Source of the DNA: Symsagittifera roscoffensis
Lineage: Eukaryota > Xenacoelomorpha > Acoela > Convolutidae
DNA length: 60,000 nt
NCBI RefSeq assembly: GCF_963678635.1
Contig: NC_087067.1
Coordinates: 51,702,233-51,762,232 of the forward strand
Reading direction: 5' to 3'
A model generated the notes under the pieces. That model was not told the origin of the DNA. It searched no databases and saw only the letters and a list, made by a program, of their open reading frames with translations. The translations under genes were made by a program, and so were the position numbers. Shown here piece after piece: positions 11,749-22,446 of the stretch (position 1 is its first letter; each line of letters opens with the position of its first letter).

Positions 11749-12126
11749 GTAGCGTATTATCAAGCAAATCTTCTTATCTTTTGCTACAACCTTGTTAGCT
11801 GAGGGTGTTGCGGGAGGTCAGGTCGCGGTTTGCTTGAATCCCTTTTTCTAAATTTGATTTAATTCACCAAAAGTTCATACTAGCTGCTAGCTTGCTGCAC
11901 CAAGCTTTGAAAAAACTTTCCCCCGTTTCGCAATAGCGTGTATCTCAATCGTGCTTAGCCATTCCCGGGTTAAGTTTCAACCATAACGCAGTGAACAGTT
12001 TCAACCATAACGCAGTGAAATTTATTGATACTAAAATGAAGGTCTTAAAATGATTATTCCCTTTTTTCTCTCGAACTGAGCAGTTGAGCGGTTGAGTAGA
12101 AGTGAACAAGTTTAAAAGTAATCAAA
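11749..12126 (+). other. Leader of the BEL/Pao relic
   Basis: This is non-coding sequence between the gap and the gag start, with base composition less AT-rich than the host DNA. A 20 bp motif (tttcaaccataacgcagtga) is repeated at 11976 and 11998. It is probably the 5' untranslated part of the element. No left LTR or primer-binding site could be placed. Confidence 0.4.
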
Positions 12127-13821
12127 ATGACAGAACAAATTGAGTTAAAATATCGACGATTGATTAATGGTCGAACATCACTAGAAAATGAGCTTTCCGT
12201 AGTTCACAGTCGCATAACTGAGAGTTTAGAGGGACCAATTCGGAAAACAAAATTAAACGCCTTAATTGAATCTTGCAAGAGTATTCTCGAAAAAGCATTA
12301 GCTAAAAAAGATGAACTTGTGATATTAGCTAATAAAACCAATAAACCTAGCAAATTATTAACGGAGTTGGCTGCATGGTGGGACAGGATAGTTAAAGTTA
12401 ACGATGAAGTAACTGGTAAGGCTCGCGCTCATATGGAATCTAATCAAGCTTCAGAGGTCTGCGTCAGTGAAACTAGTCGATCAAAAGTTTCATCAAAATC
12501 GGCAAAATCCGGGTCGAGTAAGCAAAGCTCAATGAAATCATTGACCCCCAGTGAGCGCCGCAAAGAACTGTTCCTAGCGAAGATGAAGCGAGAAGAGTTG
12601 GAAAAACAACATGAAGCAACCTTAAGACTGAAACAACAGGAAGCCATCATCGAAGAGCAACAGCATCTGATGGAGATGGAACGAAAACAACAAGAAATTA
12701 AATTTGAAATTGACCGTAAAGAGCAAAAATTTCGTTTACGAATCGAAAAAATTCGGCTTGAAATGGAACGATTAAGCAAAGAAAATCGTATTAAAGTAGC
12801 TGAAGCAAAAATGGTTGAAACTGAATACCTCGAAGAGTCTGAAATATATCAGCATCTCGAGCTGGCGTCTTCGGTTGATCGTCGTTCTGACAGGGTAAAC
12901 GATTGGGTTGATCATCCATTAGAACACCAAAAAGGACCCAAGGTAGTTCCATTTTCTTCAAAGTTTGAAAACTGTATAAATATAGAAAGTGGTTCGCATC
13001 AACACAAAAATGTGTCCACAGCGGAAGCTTCACCTCGGCGATCGTTGCCGAATCAGACTTTTGATTGTGATCAACAATGTTATCCCTATCAACCAACCGT
13101 CTCCTTCAGAGATGGCGATGGAATCACGCACGTGGTATCCACTAATCCTGAGCACGAAACGCAGTCGTTGCTTATTTCCAATAACGCTACACTTCGCGAA
13201 AACAATACATCGTCATTTTTTAATCCAGCTGTAACAGCAGCTACCAATACTCCGTTATGCTGTTACTTCTCTGTATCTGATCCTTCGTCTTCCATTCAAC
13301 ACATCCCCGTCAACAACTTTAATAACGATTCCCGAGTTGTTGGAAACATGCCCGCCATCTCCAATCAAAACTCTGGATACACCTCCCATGCCATTGTGTC
13401 ACAACCACCTGCATATTTAATCTGCAGAAATCAAAACTTGCTATCACATAACGCGTATAGCAACCCTGCGTCAGTGAACAATCCGTTTAGCGGACAGTCT
13501 GCTGTTATTAGTCAGCCCAATTTGCCACTAATGTCACCGTGGACACCCGCAGTCGCCCAATGTATCACTGGGGTAACAAATGATGGTAACACGAACCCAT
13601 CAGTTGGTGTTTTTTCATCCGTAACGCCAATATCTCAGCAAAAATTCCCCCACGTATCAAGTGGAGGTACCGTTTACTATGGGTTTCCCAATCACGACGC
13701 TTCGGCTGAAAACACTTACATATATCAGCAGCAACCTTTTGCAGCTGATCCTAGCAACACATTGCCGTCGTTGCAACCAGCTCCCCAACCGCAAGCCGTG
13801 ACACTGAATGAATTAGTCTAA
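12127..13821 (+). CDS. gag: BEL/Pao Gag, N-terminal part (564 codons open)
   Basis: This frame opens with an ATG after a short leader and stays open for 564 codons, by far the longest in the window. The first ~120 residues are helical. Residues about 140-240 are rich in K, E, R and Q with coiled-coil character (for example KEELFLAKMKREELEKQHEA-like stretches). The rest is rich in S, N, P and Q and of low complexity. The placement directly before a DUF1759-type segment is that of the BEL/Pao gag. The frame then ends with TAA, and the following gag segment continues in another frame, so a small indel separates them. Confidence 0.7.
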   Translation: MTEQIELKYRRLINGRTSLENELSVVHSRITESLEGPIRKTKLNALIESCKSILEKALAKKDELVILANKTNKPSKLLTELAAWWDRIVKVNDEVTGKARAHMESNQASEVCVSETSRSKVSSKSAKSGSSKQSSMKSLTPSERRKELFLAKMKREELEKQHEATLRLKQQEAIIEEQQHLMEMERKQQEIKFEIDRKEQKFRLRIEKIRLEMERLSKENRIKVAEAKMVETEYLEESEIYQHLELASSVDRRSDRVNDWVDHPLEHQKGPKVVPFSSKFENCINIESGSHQHKNVSTAEASPRRSLPNQTFDCDQQCYPYQPTVSFRDGDGITHVVSTNPEHETQSLLISNNATLRENNTSSFFNPAVTAATNTPLCCYFSVSDPSSSIQHIPVNNFNNDSRVVGNMPAISNQNSGYTSHAIVSQPPAYLICRNQNLLSHNAYSNPASVNNPFSGQSAVISQPNLPLMSPWTPAVAQCITGVTNDGNTNPSVGVFSSVTPISQQKFPHVSSGGTVYYGFPNHDASAENTYIYQQQPFAADPSNTLPSLQPAPQPQAVTLNELV

Positions 13822-13856
13822 GCTCTGTCAGTCTCAAAGAAGGATCCCCTTCCAGA

Positions 13857-14260
13857 ATGGCCCAGTACGATGGCAACCCGCTTCAATGGCACGAATGGTT
13901 TGGCCAATTTTGCAGTACTGTAGACGCAGCGTCCCTAAACGATGATGTGAAGTTAACTTATTTAGAAACAGTAGTCACGGGAAAAGCTAAGTCAGCCATA
14001 GCAGAGTTCGCATACAGTGGAAGAATGTATAAGGATGCTCTGATAACTCTAGAAAGAAAGTTTGGCTAGCCACAAAACGTAATTACGGCCCACCTTGATA
14101 AGTTGTCCAGTTTCCCGCAGCTTCGAATGCACAACTCTGAGAACATCCTTAGCTTCTCGATGACCATTTCAAGTCTAGTGGCTGTCTTTAGGTCTCTTGA
14201 TTATGAAGAAGATTTGAAAAGCATCTCTCTGTTAAATCAAGCTCTTTCAAAAATTCCACT
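13857..14260 (+). pseudogene. gag: BEL/Pao Gag DUF1759-like segment, with in-frame stop
   Basis: The segment starts with the motif DGNPLQWHEWFGQF, typical of the DUF1759 gag domain of BEL/Pao elements, and continues through LTYLETVVTGKAKSAI and ALITLERKFG. A TAG at 14067-14069 interrupts it, but the same frame carries on with recognisable gag sequence to about 14255. At that point the sequence changes abruptly to the post-reverse-transcriptase region. Zinc knuckles, protease and RT are all missing. Confidence 0.7.
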
Positions 14261-14946
14261 AAGTTTTGTTTCTTCCGTTTTCGACCCCACAGGTCTCGTA
14301 GCGCCCTATACCGTAAGAGAGCGATTATTGTTGAAAGAAATCTGGCGCATTCATGGCCAACAATGGGATGATGAGCTACCCGTTGATATCAAGACAAAAT
14401 TTCTTGCCTGGCACTCTGATTGCCATCTCTAGGAAAAATGAGTGTAAAGCGCAGCTACTTCTCCGCAACAGTTGATTGGGTTGAGTTACACATGTTCGTA
14501 GACAGCTCAGAAGAAGTTTTTTGTGCTGTAGCTTTTCTTCGCGCCCGTGTGAAAATTTCACTCGAAACACAAGTTGCCTTTGTCTTTGGAAAAGCAAGAG
14601 TCGCGCCCATGAAAGCGCTTTCCATCCCGAAGCTTGAACTACAGGCCGCGTTACTCGCTACCCGCTTGAAGGAAGATGTCATCAAAGCTCTAACCATTCC
14701 TGTGTCAAACACGTTCATGTGGACTGACAGCACCACTGTGCTCCAGTGGTTAAACTCAGGTAGTAAGCAACCCACGTTCGTGGCAAACCGGATTGGAGAG
14801 ATTCTGGAAAGTACGATTGTAGACCAGTGGTTTCACGTTTTAAGTAGAGACAACGCTGCTGATACGGGAACCAGAGGAAGCTTAGCGGAGTCCTTAAAAA
14901 CAAGCAGCTGGGTGAACGGGTCAAGTCTGCTGAAAATTGGCGAGTG
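14261..14946 (+). pseudogene. pol: BEL/Pao Pao (A17) domain end and RNase H
   Basis: The frame up to 14432 contains SSVFDPTGLVAPYTVRERLL and KEIWRIHGQQWDDELP, hallmarks of the Pao domain that lies just after reverse transcriptase. After a frameshift, 14420-14946 encodes the RNase H-like part, with VELHMFVDSSEEVFCAVAF, KARVAPMKALSIPKLELQAA and MWTDSTTVLQWL. The acidic residues expected for RNase H are visible (D in FVDSS, E in KLELQ, D in WTDS). The following sequence to about 15180 continues pol in shifted frames. Confidence 0.75.
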
Positions 14947-15185
14947 ACCTTTCAAGCCGAGCATAGAAATACTTAAGAAAATCCGCCTGGCTGGTCCCGC
15001 TTGTGACCTTAATGAAGGTTTACAGCAGGCCTCTAATTTTTCAAACGTTGCACAAAAACAAAAACAACCCATTTTATTTGCATGGGAAGAATTCAGCTCG
15101 TTTCGTAAACTCCAGCGAGTGGTTGCCTTTATGCTCAGACTTGGTCCGAAACACCGGCACTACCACACTAAAGTCAAGGAAATAA

Positions 15186-16035
15186 CCGAACCAGTTGAAT
15201 TAGAAACCGCCAAACAACGACTTTTGTTGATTTCGTAAGTCTTCGTAAGTGTTCGTAAGTGATATTCATTATCACTATCAGCACCAGTTCTTAGACTACC
15301 TGCGAGCTGTAATTCACTTAGAGTTCGCAATCTTGAACCTTCGCTCTTTATTAAAGTCTTTTGAAGTCCACTGCCTTATATGTAGGAAGCGCAAAGCCAA
15401 AACTGTCACACCTATGATGGCAGTTTCCAGTTGAAAGGCTTGGTTACCGCCAGTCTCCCTTCACAAACTGTGGTGTTGATTATTTTGTACCCTTTTACGT
15501 CTCAATAAGGAGGAGTTCTGAAAAACGATGGTGCTTCCTTTTTACATGTATGACCACAAGAGCTGTACATATTGAGATTGTCTCATCCATGGACACGAGT
15601 TCGTGTGTAATGGGAATCGAAAGATTCATTGCCCGTCGCGGCACTCCATCAGTCATTTGGTCTGATAACGGCACCAATTTTGTGGGAGCCGAGAAAGAAC
15701 TCTTAAATTGTATTCAGTCGTGAAACGGACAAGCACCCCCAGAGCTGGCGAAAAAGGGTATTAAGTGGAAATTTAACCCACCGGCAGCCCCGCATCACGG
15801 TGGATCTTGGGAACGTCTCGTTCGGTGTTGTAAAAGGGTATTCTACGCAATAATAGGAAGTAGAACGCTCACTTCCGAAGTCCTTGAAACAATTTTCTGT
15901 CTTGTAGAACAATCACTGAACGCTCGACCTATAACATCAGCAAGTGCAAGTCCGGATGGTTTCGAGGTGTTAACTCCTAATCATTTTTTGTTAGGCCGAA
16001 ATGGTCTAGCTTCCCTTCTCTCTCTTTCCAGGAGC
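15186..16035 (+). pseudogene. pol: BEL/Pao integrase, frameshifted
   Basis: The zinc-binding part is seen at 15249-15434 (HYHYQHQFLDYLRAVIH ... CLICRKRKAKTVTP). The catalytic core follows in another frame: TTRAVHIEIVSSMDT, then GTPSVIWSDNGTNFVGAEKE, holding the second catalytic aspartate. After a TGA at 15721 comes HHGGSWERLVR with the catalytic glutamate. Several frame changes and stops make it non-functional. Confidence 0.75.
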
Positions 16036-16370
16036 ACTTCGACCATCGAAAGCAATATATCCGAGCGCAAAGCTACGCCAACGCAATTTGGAGTCGTTGG
16101 CTGCGAGATTATGTGCCAGCGCTGAATAAACGCAGTAAGTGGCACTCCTATAGTGACGTTATTTTAAAAACAGGTGATTTAGTGTGGATTGTTGACGAAC
16201 GCAGCCCAAGGGGACACTACCCTCTGGCTCGTATAAAAAACCTTAATTACGGAAAAGACAACATAGCCCGATCCGCCATAGTTACCACCCGCTCCGGGGA
16301 GCTAACTCGACCGGCCGTAAAACTCGCACCCGTTTTCGCTCTTTTGGGCGCGGAAGATGTTCGCGCTTAA
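16036..16370 (+). pseudogene. BEL/Pao C-terminal DUF5641-like domain
   Basis: The open stretch contains HSYSDVILKTGDLVWIVDE and PRGHYPLARI, the pattern of the DUF5641 domain at the end of BEL/Pao Pol. It ends with TAA at 16370. The join to the integrase needs a frame change. Confidence 0.7.
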
Positions 16371-18071
16371 ATCAATCTTAAACTAATGACGTCATTATAG
16401 CGCGAAAGCGAAAAAGCAAAAATTAGATTTTCTTAGACAAAAGGCCTTGAAAACTACTGGTTTGTCCGATTAAGGTCAGTTTGCCATCAAAATGTTTATA
16501 GATTTTTGAGATTGTTGGAAACCGTATTGCTAAAAATGTTAACCGAAAAATATTTAACTCATTGTTTCAGATATTACTTATTCTTTATATTATCTGTTAA
16601 ATTGCCGATAATTTACAGATATTGAAGAAGTTTTTTGTAGGTCTTACAGGATACGAGAGTGCGGCACAATCAGCTCCTAAGTTTCATCCACTGTTCATCT
16701 CGTATAAATTGGTTCCAGTTTTTTTTCAATGCCTTTCCAGTTATCCTTTGTTATGTTTTGCTTTGTTTTGTTTCGACTGTGCTCGACTCGACCTATGTTT
16801 CCATTTTCGTGACCCCAATTGGGTATGTTTCGATTCTTTCGACCGAAATTGGGTATGTTTTGACTTTGTGCTTGACTTAAAATTGCTTCTCGATCAAAGT
16901 GGAAACATAAGTCGAGCACTTCGGCCCGGGAAAAAGCGCTCGACCGTTACCAATCAGGGTGAGAATCAAGTACATGTGTCTAAGTGCAAAAAGAACTGGG
17001 CTGAATTTGAACCACCTCCTTTAACGTATTAACGTAACAAAAGCAGAAAAACTTCGAACTCAAGCGGTAAACAAACTACAACGAACGCGTTTGTTTCCCA
17101 TCCAGCCGTCTGAATGCAAAAAAATCTCAAATGATATTGCACCTCCTTAGAGGAGGGTGGAGGGGGGACTTCATACTCTACATAGTTTTTACCGCTTCAA
17201 ACTTGCTTGTTTTATGGTCGACTGTTACTATTTTATGTCGCCAAAGACTGGTGTCAAGTTCTCGCTTATACCGGAATAATTCGAGTTTTATTTGTTGTGG
17301 CAAATACATCAGTTTTAGAAGATATGAAAAAGAGCTTCCAACTTAATCCTGGGTTCCGGCAAGCAAACAAAAAAAGTGTTCAATGTCATGTCGTTACCAG
17401 TTCCTATTTCCAACCCCCATTCAGCATGCCAGTTATCTGTCTGTTTTTCAGGGTTGATTAGGGAAAATCATTTTAACGCCCATATGGGTAGTAAAATATA
17501 CGTTATTACCTATTTTCCCCGCTATTTTATTGTTATTAGCACGATATATAACTCTTATAAACTCAACTCATTTTCCCTGAAACTGTAATCGCTCAGTTTT
17601 AAATTGTAGTTGATTGATTTTCTGGCATCCTGGTGTTTCCAAGATTTCTGTGTTGTCTGAATCTAGTCTGGGACCCCGTGAAAAAAGTTTTCAGCTATCC
17701 TTTTTATTCTAATTAACCCGTTGAAATTGATACAGTTTTCAATTTTCAAGGAATCTGTTTGACAGCTGTATTTTGCTACCTTTTGTTATAATTCAATACT
17801 CATTTTTCCTCAAAATTTATCTTTCCAAAGACAAACGCAACAGAGTTTCTTTTCCTTACTACCATTTTAGCAAATTAGTGTACCAAAACTATAATTTTTG
17901 TTGCTTAACATTTCAAACACAAAAGAAGACCCTTTTAAAAAAATTGCTATCGAAAATCAGCTTCACAGTCTCTACTTTGAAAAAGTCGTTAATTTAAGCC
18001 TCAGGAAGAAACTTAAGAAGCATATTTTTGAACACATCATTCAATTAGGCTATCGCGGTTTTACTTTGAAA
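16371..18071. other. Region downstream of the BEL/Pao relic, no gene recognised
   Basis: Part of this region may be the right LTR of the BEL/Pao element, but no partner LTR is visible to prove it. A short imperfect direct repeat (aattgggtatgtttcgattc / aattgggtatgttttgac) lies at 16817-16867. The open frames here are short, start at non-ATG codons and match nothing recognised. Confidence 0.4.
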
Positions 18072-21000
18072 ATGCTGAATGTGAAAATAGCTCTCCTTCT
18101 TGTTCTGGCGTTGACTGTGGCTCATCTGATGCACGTGGAGTGTGCGGCGATAGACCTGAGTTTGAGAAGATACTATCTGGGCAGTCACAGACCACAAACA
18201 AGAAGCATTTCCCCTTGGGTATGTTTACGATTATATTGAATTCAAAAAGGTATTATGACATTTTCTGAATAAGAATAAAAGCCAGCTTTTGCTAAAAACA
18301 GGGGAGGATCTAGGATTTCATCGGGGGAAAGGGGAGGGGGGAAGATTTTCAAAAAGATTCGAATTTTTGTTGACTTTTATTTCAGGTCAATCAAATTGAT
18401 TTTCTCAGCCCTCCTAACTCATTATAACCTCATTATTAAGACCCCATTTTAACCAAATTTTTGAAAAAACAGGCCAAATAAAGGCGTTTTTAGATACTTT
18501 TTGGAAAATTTTGATAAAAAAATTGCGGTTTTTCACCCCCTCCCCCCCTCTTAAATTAGTATATATTGGCGACAAAGGCGCCCATAGAGAAATTTAGGGT
18601 CAGTCAGCCAAAATTATGTATTTCAAAATAGTACAAAGAACCCCTTTTGGTCGACAGGATTTTGAGTCCCTGAGTGGGGGGGGGGGGGGGGTGGTCTGCC
18701 TCCCTCTAAATTCTCAAATACCTATAAAAAGTATTTGTTCCATCTCTACCTATTTTTTCGCACTTTTGCTTGACATCTTTATAATCAAAATTTCCATCTT
18801 CAAATATAACCTCTTGATGCATATTTGTGTTGTTTTAAAAATAGCTTTTATCTCCTGGCAGAGGCCTTTAATCGAACACTCGGAGTACGGGCTATTAGCA
18901 TGCAGTACGATTAGCATGCGGCAATTATATCTGAAGCGCACTTAACTGTAAGTGACTCTTGAATACATACTGAACATTTTATGAGCAGAGGGAGAAGATT
19001 TTGTTATTTGTCAATGCCGCGATTGAAATCAAAGGCGGATTTTGATGAAATCAAAGGGCAAGTATCATAACACTTGATAGCGAAATGGTGAGCTGAATGA
19101 GGTGTTGCCCAAGTCAACAATATCTTATAGCAAACCAGTTTTTTTCGACGAGATTTTGGGCCCAATGGCAAAGAAAGTATTTCAGGACAAAGACTAGAGA
19201 TAACTGTGGTTGAAAAAACAACGCTATTAATAAAATTTCACACTTCCCACTATTAGGATTTTGCACGTCCAGAAAATTGTCTGATAACTGCGACTAGCGT
19301 TATTTCGAAGTGTGAAATTGAGGGAATAGCGTTTTTTGCATAGCGAAATTGTGTGACTAGTACAGTGGTGATTTAAATTAACCGGACAAAACGCGTTAAA
19401 CTTGAAATTTAAAATCCGTTTTTCTCAAATTGGGTTGAGTTTAGGTGAAAACTTATGAAGACAAAACTTGCTTGAAAATTTAGCAGAATTAATATGGTAT
19501 AATGTGTTTTGCGAAATTCGGGTCCGAAATTTTACCTCAAAAATGGGCCATTTTGGCTTTTCTTAGTTAATAAAAAAATTACGCCGAAAATACCCAGTCG
19601 ATCACAGACATAATTATATCAAAGTGAGCCCCTTAAGTAGCCCATCAAACTTTATGAAGGGTATTATCTCCGAAAAAATTTTGCATGTTGTTTAAAAATT
19701 GTTTGTAAATAAAAAGTTGGTATTTTATATAGTAAAAATGACCTTTTTGTCTATCAAACAAAAATAAATTAACATATACCCTTCATAAAGTTTGTTGGGT
19801 TATGTAAGGGGCTCACTTTGATATAATTATATCTGTGATCGACTGGGTGTTTTCGGCGTTATTTTTGATTAACTAAGAAAAACCAAAATGACCATTTTTG
19901 AGGTAAAATTTCGGACCCGAATTTCGCAAAACAAATTATACCATATTAAATCTGCTAAAATTTTAAGCAAGTTTTGTCTTCATAAGTTTCACCTAAACTC
20001 AGCCCAATTTAAATTTCAAGTTTAACGCGTTTTGTCGGGTTAATTAAAATCAGAACTGTATTTTTGTTGAATGAAAGTGTGTCTAGTTTTTGTTCCGACC
20101 TTCGATACGAAAGTAACGGAATATTTGTGCTCGGGTGGGTTTTTTTTCTTCAGACAAATTTCGACTTTTTAACTAGCCTTTTTTGACAGAATTTTTTAAT
20201 ATCATTGAAAAAGTATTGTTGTCTTAACTTAAATATGAAAAGATATTTCACTTGTGATCATTTTTCGTAAAGTTATGAGGGTTTAAAGGTTGCCATTTCG
20301 GCCAATTTGGGACAATTAACGCGCGATATATTTCGCGCTATTAACGCGTAAGCGGAGATTTAATCCGACTTAGAAATCGTTCCAAATTGGTTGAAAGAAG
20401 CTTATTTGCCATAATTGGTTTGTTTCGATAAACGAAATCTATGCTTTTGTACTTTATATGGCGTGTGGGGTGATGATTTTTATTTAAAAAAAAATTAAAT
20501 TTAAAAAAAAAATTAAATTTTATTTCGTTTCAATTAATTTTTTAAAGTTATTACTGCTCCATAAACCTTAAAAGGCAGTCGGAACATTCAGGGCTTCGCC
20601 CTGATACAAGCAGTCTTGTTTCTCTTTATGAGAAAATGAATATATATATATTTTTGAGTTTCGCTTTAAGTTTTTGTGTTCAGTTCTAAACACAAAAGCC
20701 AAAGGTTTCTCATATGAAAAAACCAACAGGTTGGGTGGTAAGAAAGCCAGTGATAAACTGCATTCAACGGGTTGCCATATGAGTAAATGTTAAAGTTTCA
20801 CAAATAATTGTATCAACAATTTGTATTGTTATTTTTTGAAAGTTAAACATCATTCATCGGTTTGCCATATGAATAAATGTTGCAATTTTGCACATAATTG
20901 TATCAACAGTTTGTAGAGCTTTTCTTAAAACAAATCGCGGCCTGATTTTTTGACATAACCTAATCTTATCTTACCATATAAAATAAACTAACAAAAAACT

Positions 21001-21981
21001 TTCTGGCTTCCACAGAAAAACACACATTCTGCTGTTTGATACTTTTGTGTGAAAAGACTGTGTCCTTGGACTACGCTACAGAGAAAAAATCTATTTATGC
21101 ATGCAAAAGAAACATTTTCTGACATTTGTTTGTTTCTGCCTGAAAATTTATTAGCGATTTAAAAAAGAGCTAAATATTTTTTCGGGAACTTTGCATTTAT
21201 CTGGAAAAAAAATCAAAATTCGAATTGTTCTTCCTAGTGATTTTGATGATGTTTTTTTCTGATAAATTTCGAAAACACTGATGCCCCAATCTTCATGTTC
21301 CTTCATGCACCTTCAACCATTTTGCTTAAGTAATGGGGTTTGAAAATGGTTAATCCGAGCAGTTTGAGATACTTCAACAAGACTGCTCGTATATCAGGGC
21401 ACAGCACTCTAGAGTGTTCCGACTGCACTTTAAAGCCAAATTAAATTTTTGTTCGAAAAATTAATCGAAAAACAAAGAAAAAATGTTTTAATGTCCCCCA
21501 GGCTTATGTAAAGTAGAAAGGGATGTTTTTAGCGTCTTTTATCGTAATAAATACGATGAAATGACTTAAGTTCAAATTGACTGATTAAAAAAGGCCACCG
21601 CAAGCATAAGTACTCCGCCCTTTCTTCGAAAGTCAGAACAATAAAGCAAACAGAGGTCACTCCTACTATATCATACATGCAGACTTGTTCAATTGTTTTC
21701 GATTTTCGATTGCAGCTCAGCTTAATGGTTTTCTAAAAAAAAATGACTGCATTTAAAATAATGCTAGCACCCGTCGATAATGATGGAGATTTTTTGACCA
21801 AAATTTTACTTTTTTCTCAAAAAATACAGATGTAAATTCCAAGAAAGATTCTCTGAAATGGGCTAAAAGTGATGTGCGGTATGGTGTGAGTTGAAACTGA
21901 TGAGTATTTTTTCTGTTTCAGGCGAGATACAGAGGGATAACTGAAGAAAAGAAAGCAGACAAAGGATACGGATTGATGTGA
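18072..21981 (+). CDS. Candidate small secreted peptide, two coding exons
   Basis: Exon 1 (18072-18218) begins with ATG and encodes a clear signal peptide (MLNVKIALLLVLALTVAHLM, then HVECA with likely cleavage after a small residue). It ends after SISPW at a consensus donor GTATGT (18219). A pyrimidine-rich acceptor ending ttctgtttcag precedes exon 2 (21922-21981), which reads in phase 0 for 19 codons to TGA and ends KGYGLM. The product is 68 residues. The mature part has an RR pair early and a KK pair late, as in peptide-hormone precursors, but no amidation Gly next to them. The 3.7 kb intron is filled with MITEs. The family was not recognised. The signal peptide and splice sites are seen in the sequence; secretion and a peptide-hormone role are inferred. 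No expression evidence is available. Confidence 0.5.
18299..18420 (+). mobile_element. hAT-like MITE fragment inside the intron
   Basis: It begins CAGGGGAGGATCTAGGATTT and shares the middle segment (tttcaggtcaatcaaattgattttct) with the hAT-like MITE at 10722-10845. The right end is diverged, so that boundary is approximate. Confidence 0.5.
18676..18691 (+). repeat. Poly-G run of 16
   Basis: An uninterrupted run of 16 G in otherwise AT-rich DNA. Its length is error-prone in sequencing and may not be exact. Confidence 0.8.
19218..19336. mobile_element. Short fold-back element (~119 bp)
   Basis: The left part (aacgctattaataaaatttc, then acacttc) is the imperfect inverted complement of the right part (gaagtgtgaaatt ... 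aatagcgtt), leaving a loop of ~60 bp. It is a MITE-like hairpin with no coding capacity. Confidence 0.55.
19363..20058. mobile_element. Palindromic Tc1/mariner-like MITE, 696 bp
   Basis: The two halves are inverted copies of each other over about 290-305 bp. Left terminus CAGTGGTGATTTAAATTAAC pairs with the right terminus, whose complement reads CAGTTCTGATTTTAATTAAC. The arms remain alignable up to caaagtgagccccttaagta. The element is flanked by TA on both sides (19361-19362 and 20059-20060), as for Tc1/mariner insertions, and the CAGT ends fit that superfamily. No transposase is present; it sits inside the intron of the secreted-peptide gene. Confidence 0.75.
20092..20618 (-). mobile_element. 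MITE of the CAAGACTG family, reverse orientation
   Basis: Read on the minus strand it begins caagactgcttgtatcaggg with the cagggc-gaa-gccctg hairpin and ends at ggtcggaac. The internal palindromic part (cgcgcgatatatttcgcgc) is intact. It is one of the better-preserved copies. Confidence 0.8.
20761..20920 (+). repeat. Two copies of a ~90 bp direct repeat
   Basis: The segment starting cattcaacgggttgccatat is repeated 90 bp later as cattcatcggtttgccatat. Both continue through aattgtatcaaca. Confidence 0.65.
21378..21639 (+). mobile_element. CAAGACTG-family MITE, internally deleted (262 bp)
   Basis: Both ends of the family are present (caagactgctcgtat at the left, agtcagaac at the right), but most of the internal palindrome is missing. 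This makes the element about half the usual length. Confidence 0.65.
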
Positions 21982-22245
21982 ACAAAACCAACTGATGTAT
22001 CCTTCATCCGATCGATTGTTCTCAGTTCATTCATTTTACAGAAATACCGTAAAATCATGACAACTGAAATTCAAAAGTTGAAATCTTAAAAACATTTTAT
22101 TTACCAGAATAAGTGGAAACATTAAGCAAAAATGGAGATACTAAGCAAGACAGTGGTATACTATTTTATAGGGCAATATTCCGCTGTATAGGTGTTTTCC
22201 GCTGTACATGGATTGCTGATATTTACTTGACAACAACAGTAGCTC

Positions 22246-22251
22246 AATAAA
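22246..22251 (+). promoter_or_regulatory. Poly(A) signal candidate for the secreted-peptide gene
   Basis: An AATAAA hexamer lies about 265 bases after the stop codon at 21981. Chance occurrence is possible in AT-rich DNA. Confidence 0.35.
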
Positions 22252-22446
22252 CAGTCAAAACGTGTTCAAAATTTTGTTTGAAAACATCAGAAATATTACA
22301 ACCCCCTAAACAGGAGTGGAAAGGATTGCGTTTATGTTTCCGACACTTTTCGACCCCATCAAAAAAACTTGTTATATCAAGAGTGGTGTCAAACTGAAAT
22401 CCTTATGGTCGTGATTCATAATCCAACAAATAGTTAGAAAACTAGA

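Larger units (their letters stand above)
12127..16370 (+). mobile_element. BEL/Pao LTR retrotransposon, internally deleted relic
   Basis: The order is gag, then the Pao-type domain that follows reverse transcriptase, RNase H, integrase and a C-terminal DUF5641-like domain, all on the plus strand. This order and the motifs are those of BEL/Pao elements. Protease and the reverse transcriptase core (no Y/F-x-D-D motif) are absent. Sequence joins directly from gag to the post-RT region near 14260. The reading frame is further broken by a stop at 14067 and by frameshifts near 13825, 14430, 14945, 15185 and 15720. The LTRs were not identified: the left one may lie in the N gap and the right one between 16371 and 18000. 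The element cannot move by itself. Confidence 0.85.

Noticed and set aside
16622-17032. 136-codon open frame after the BEL/Pao relic
   Set aside because: Non-ATG start, Phe/Cys-rich low-quality sequence and no recognisable domain. It more likely lies in LTR or flanking DNA.
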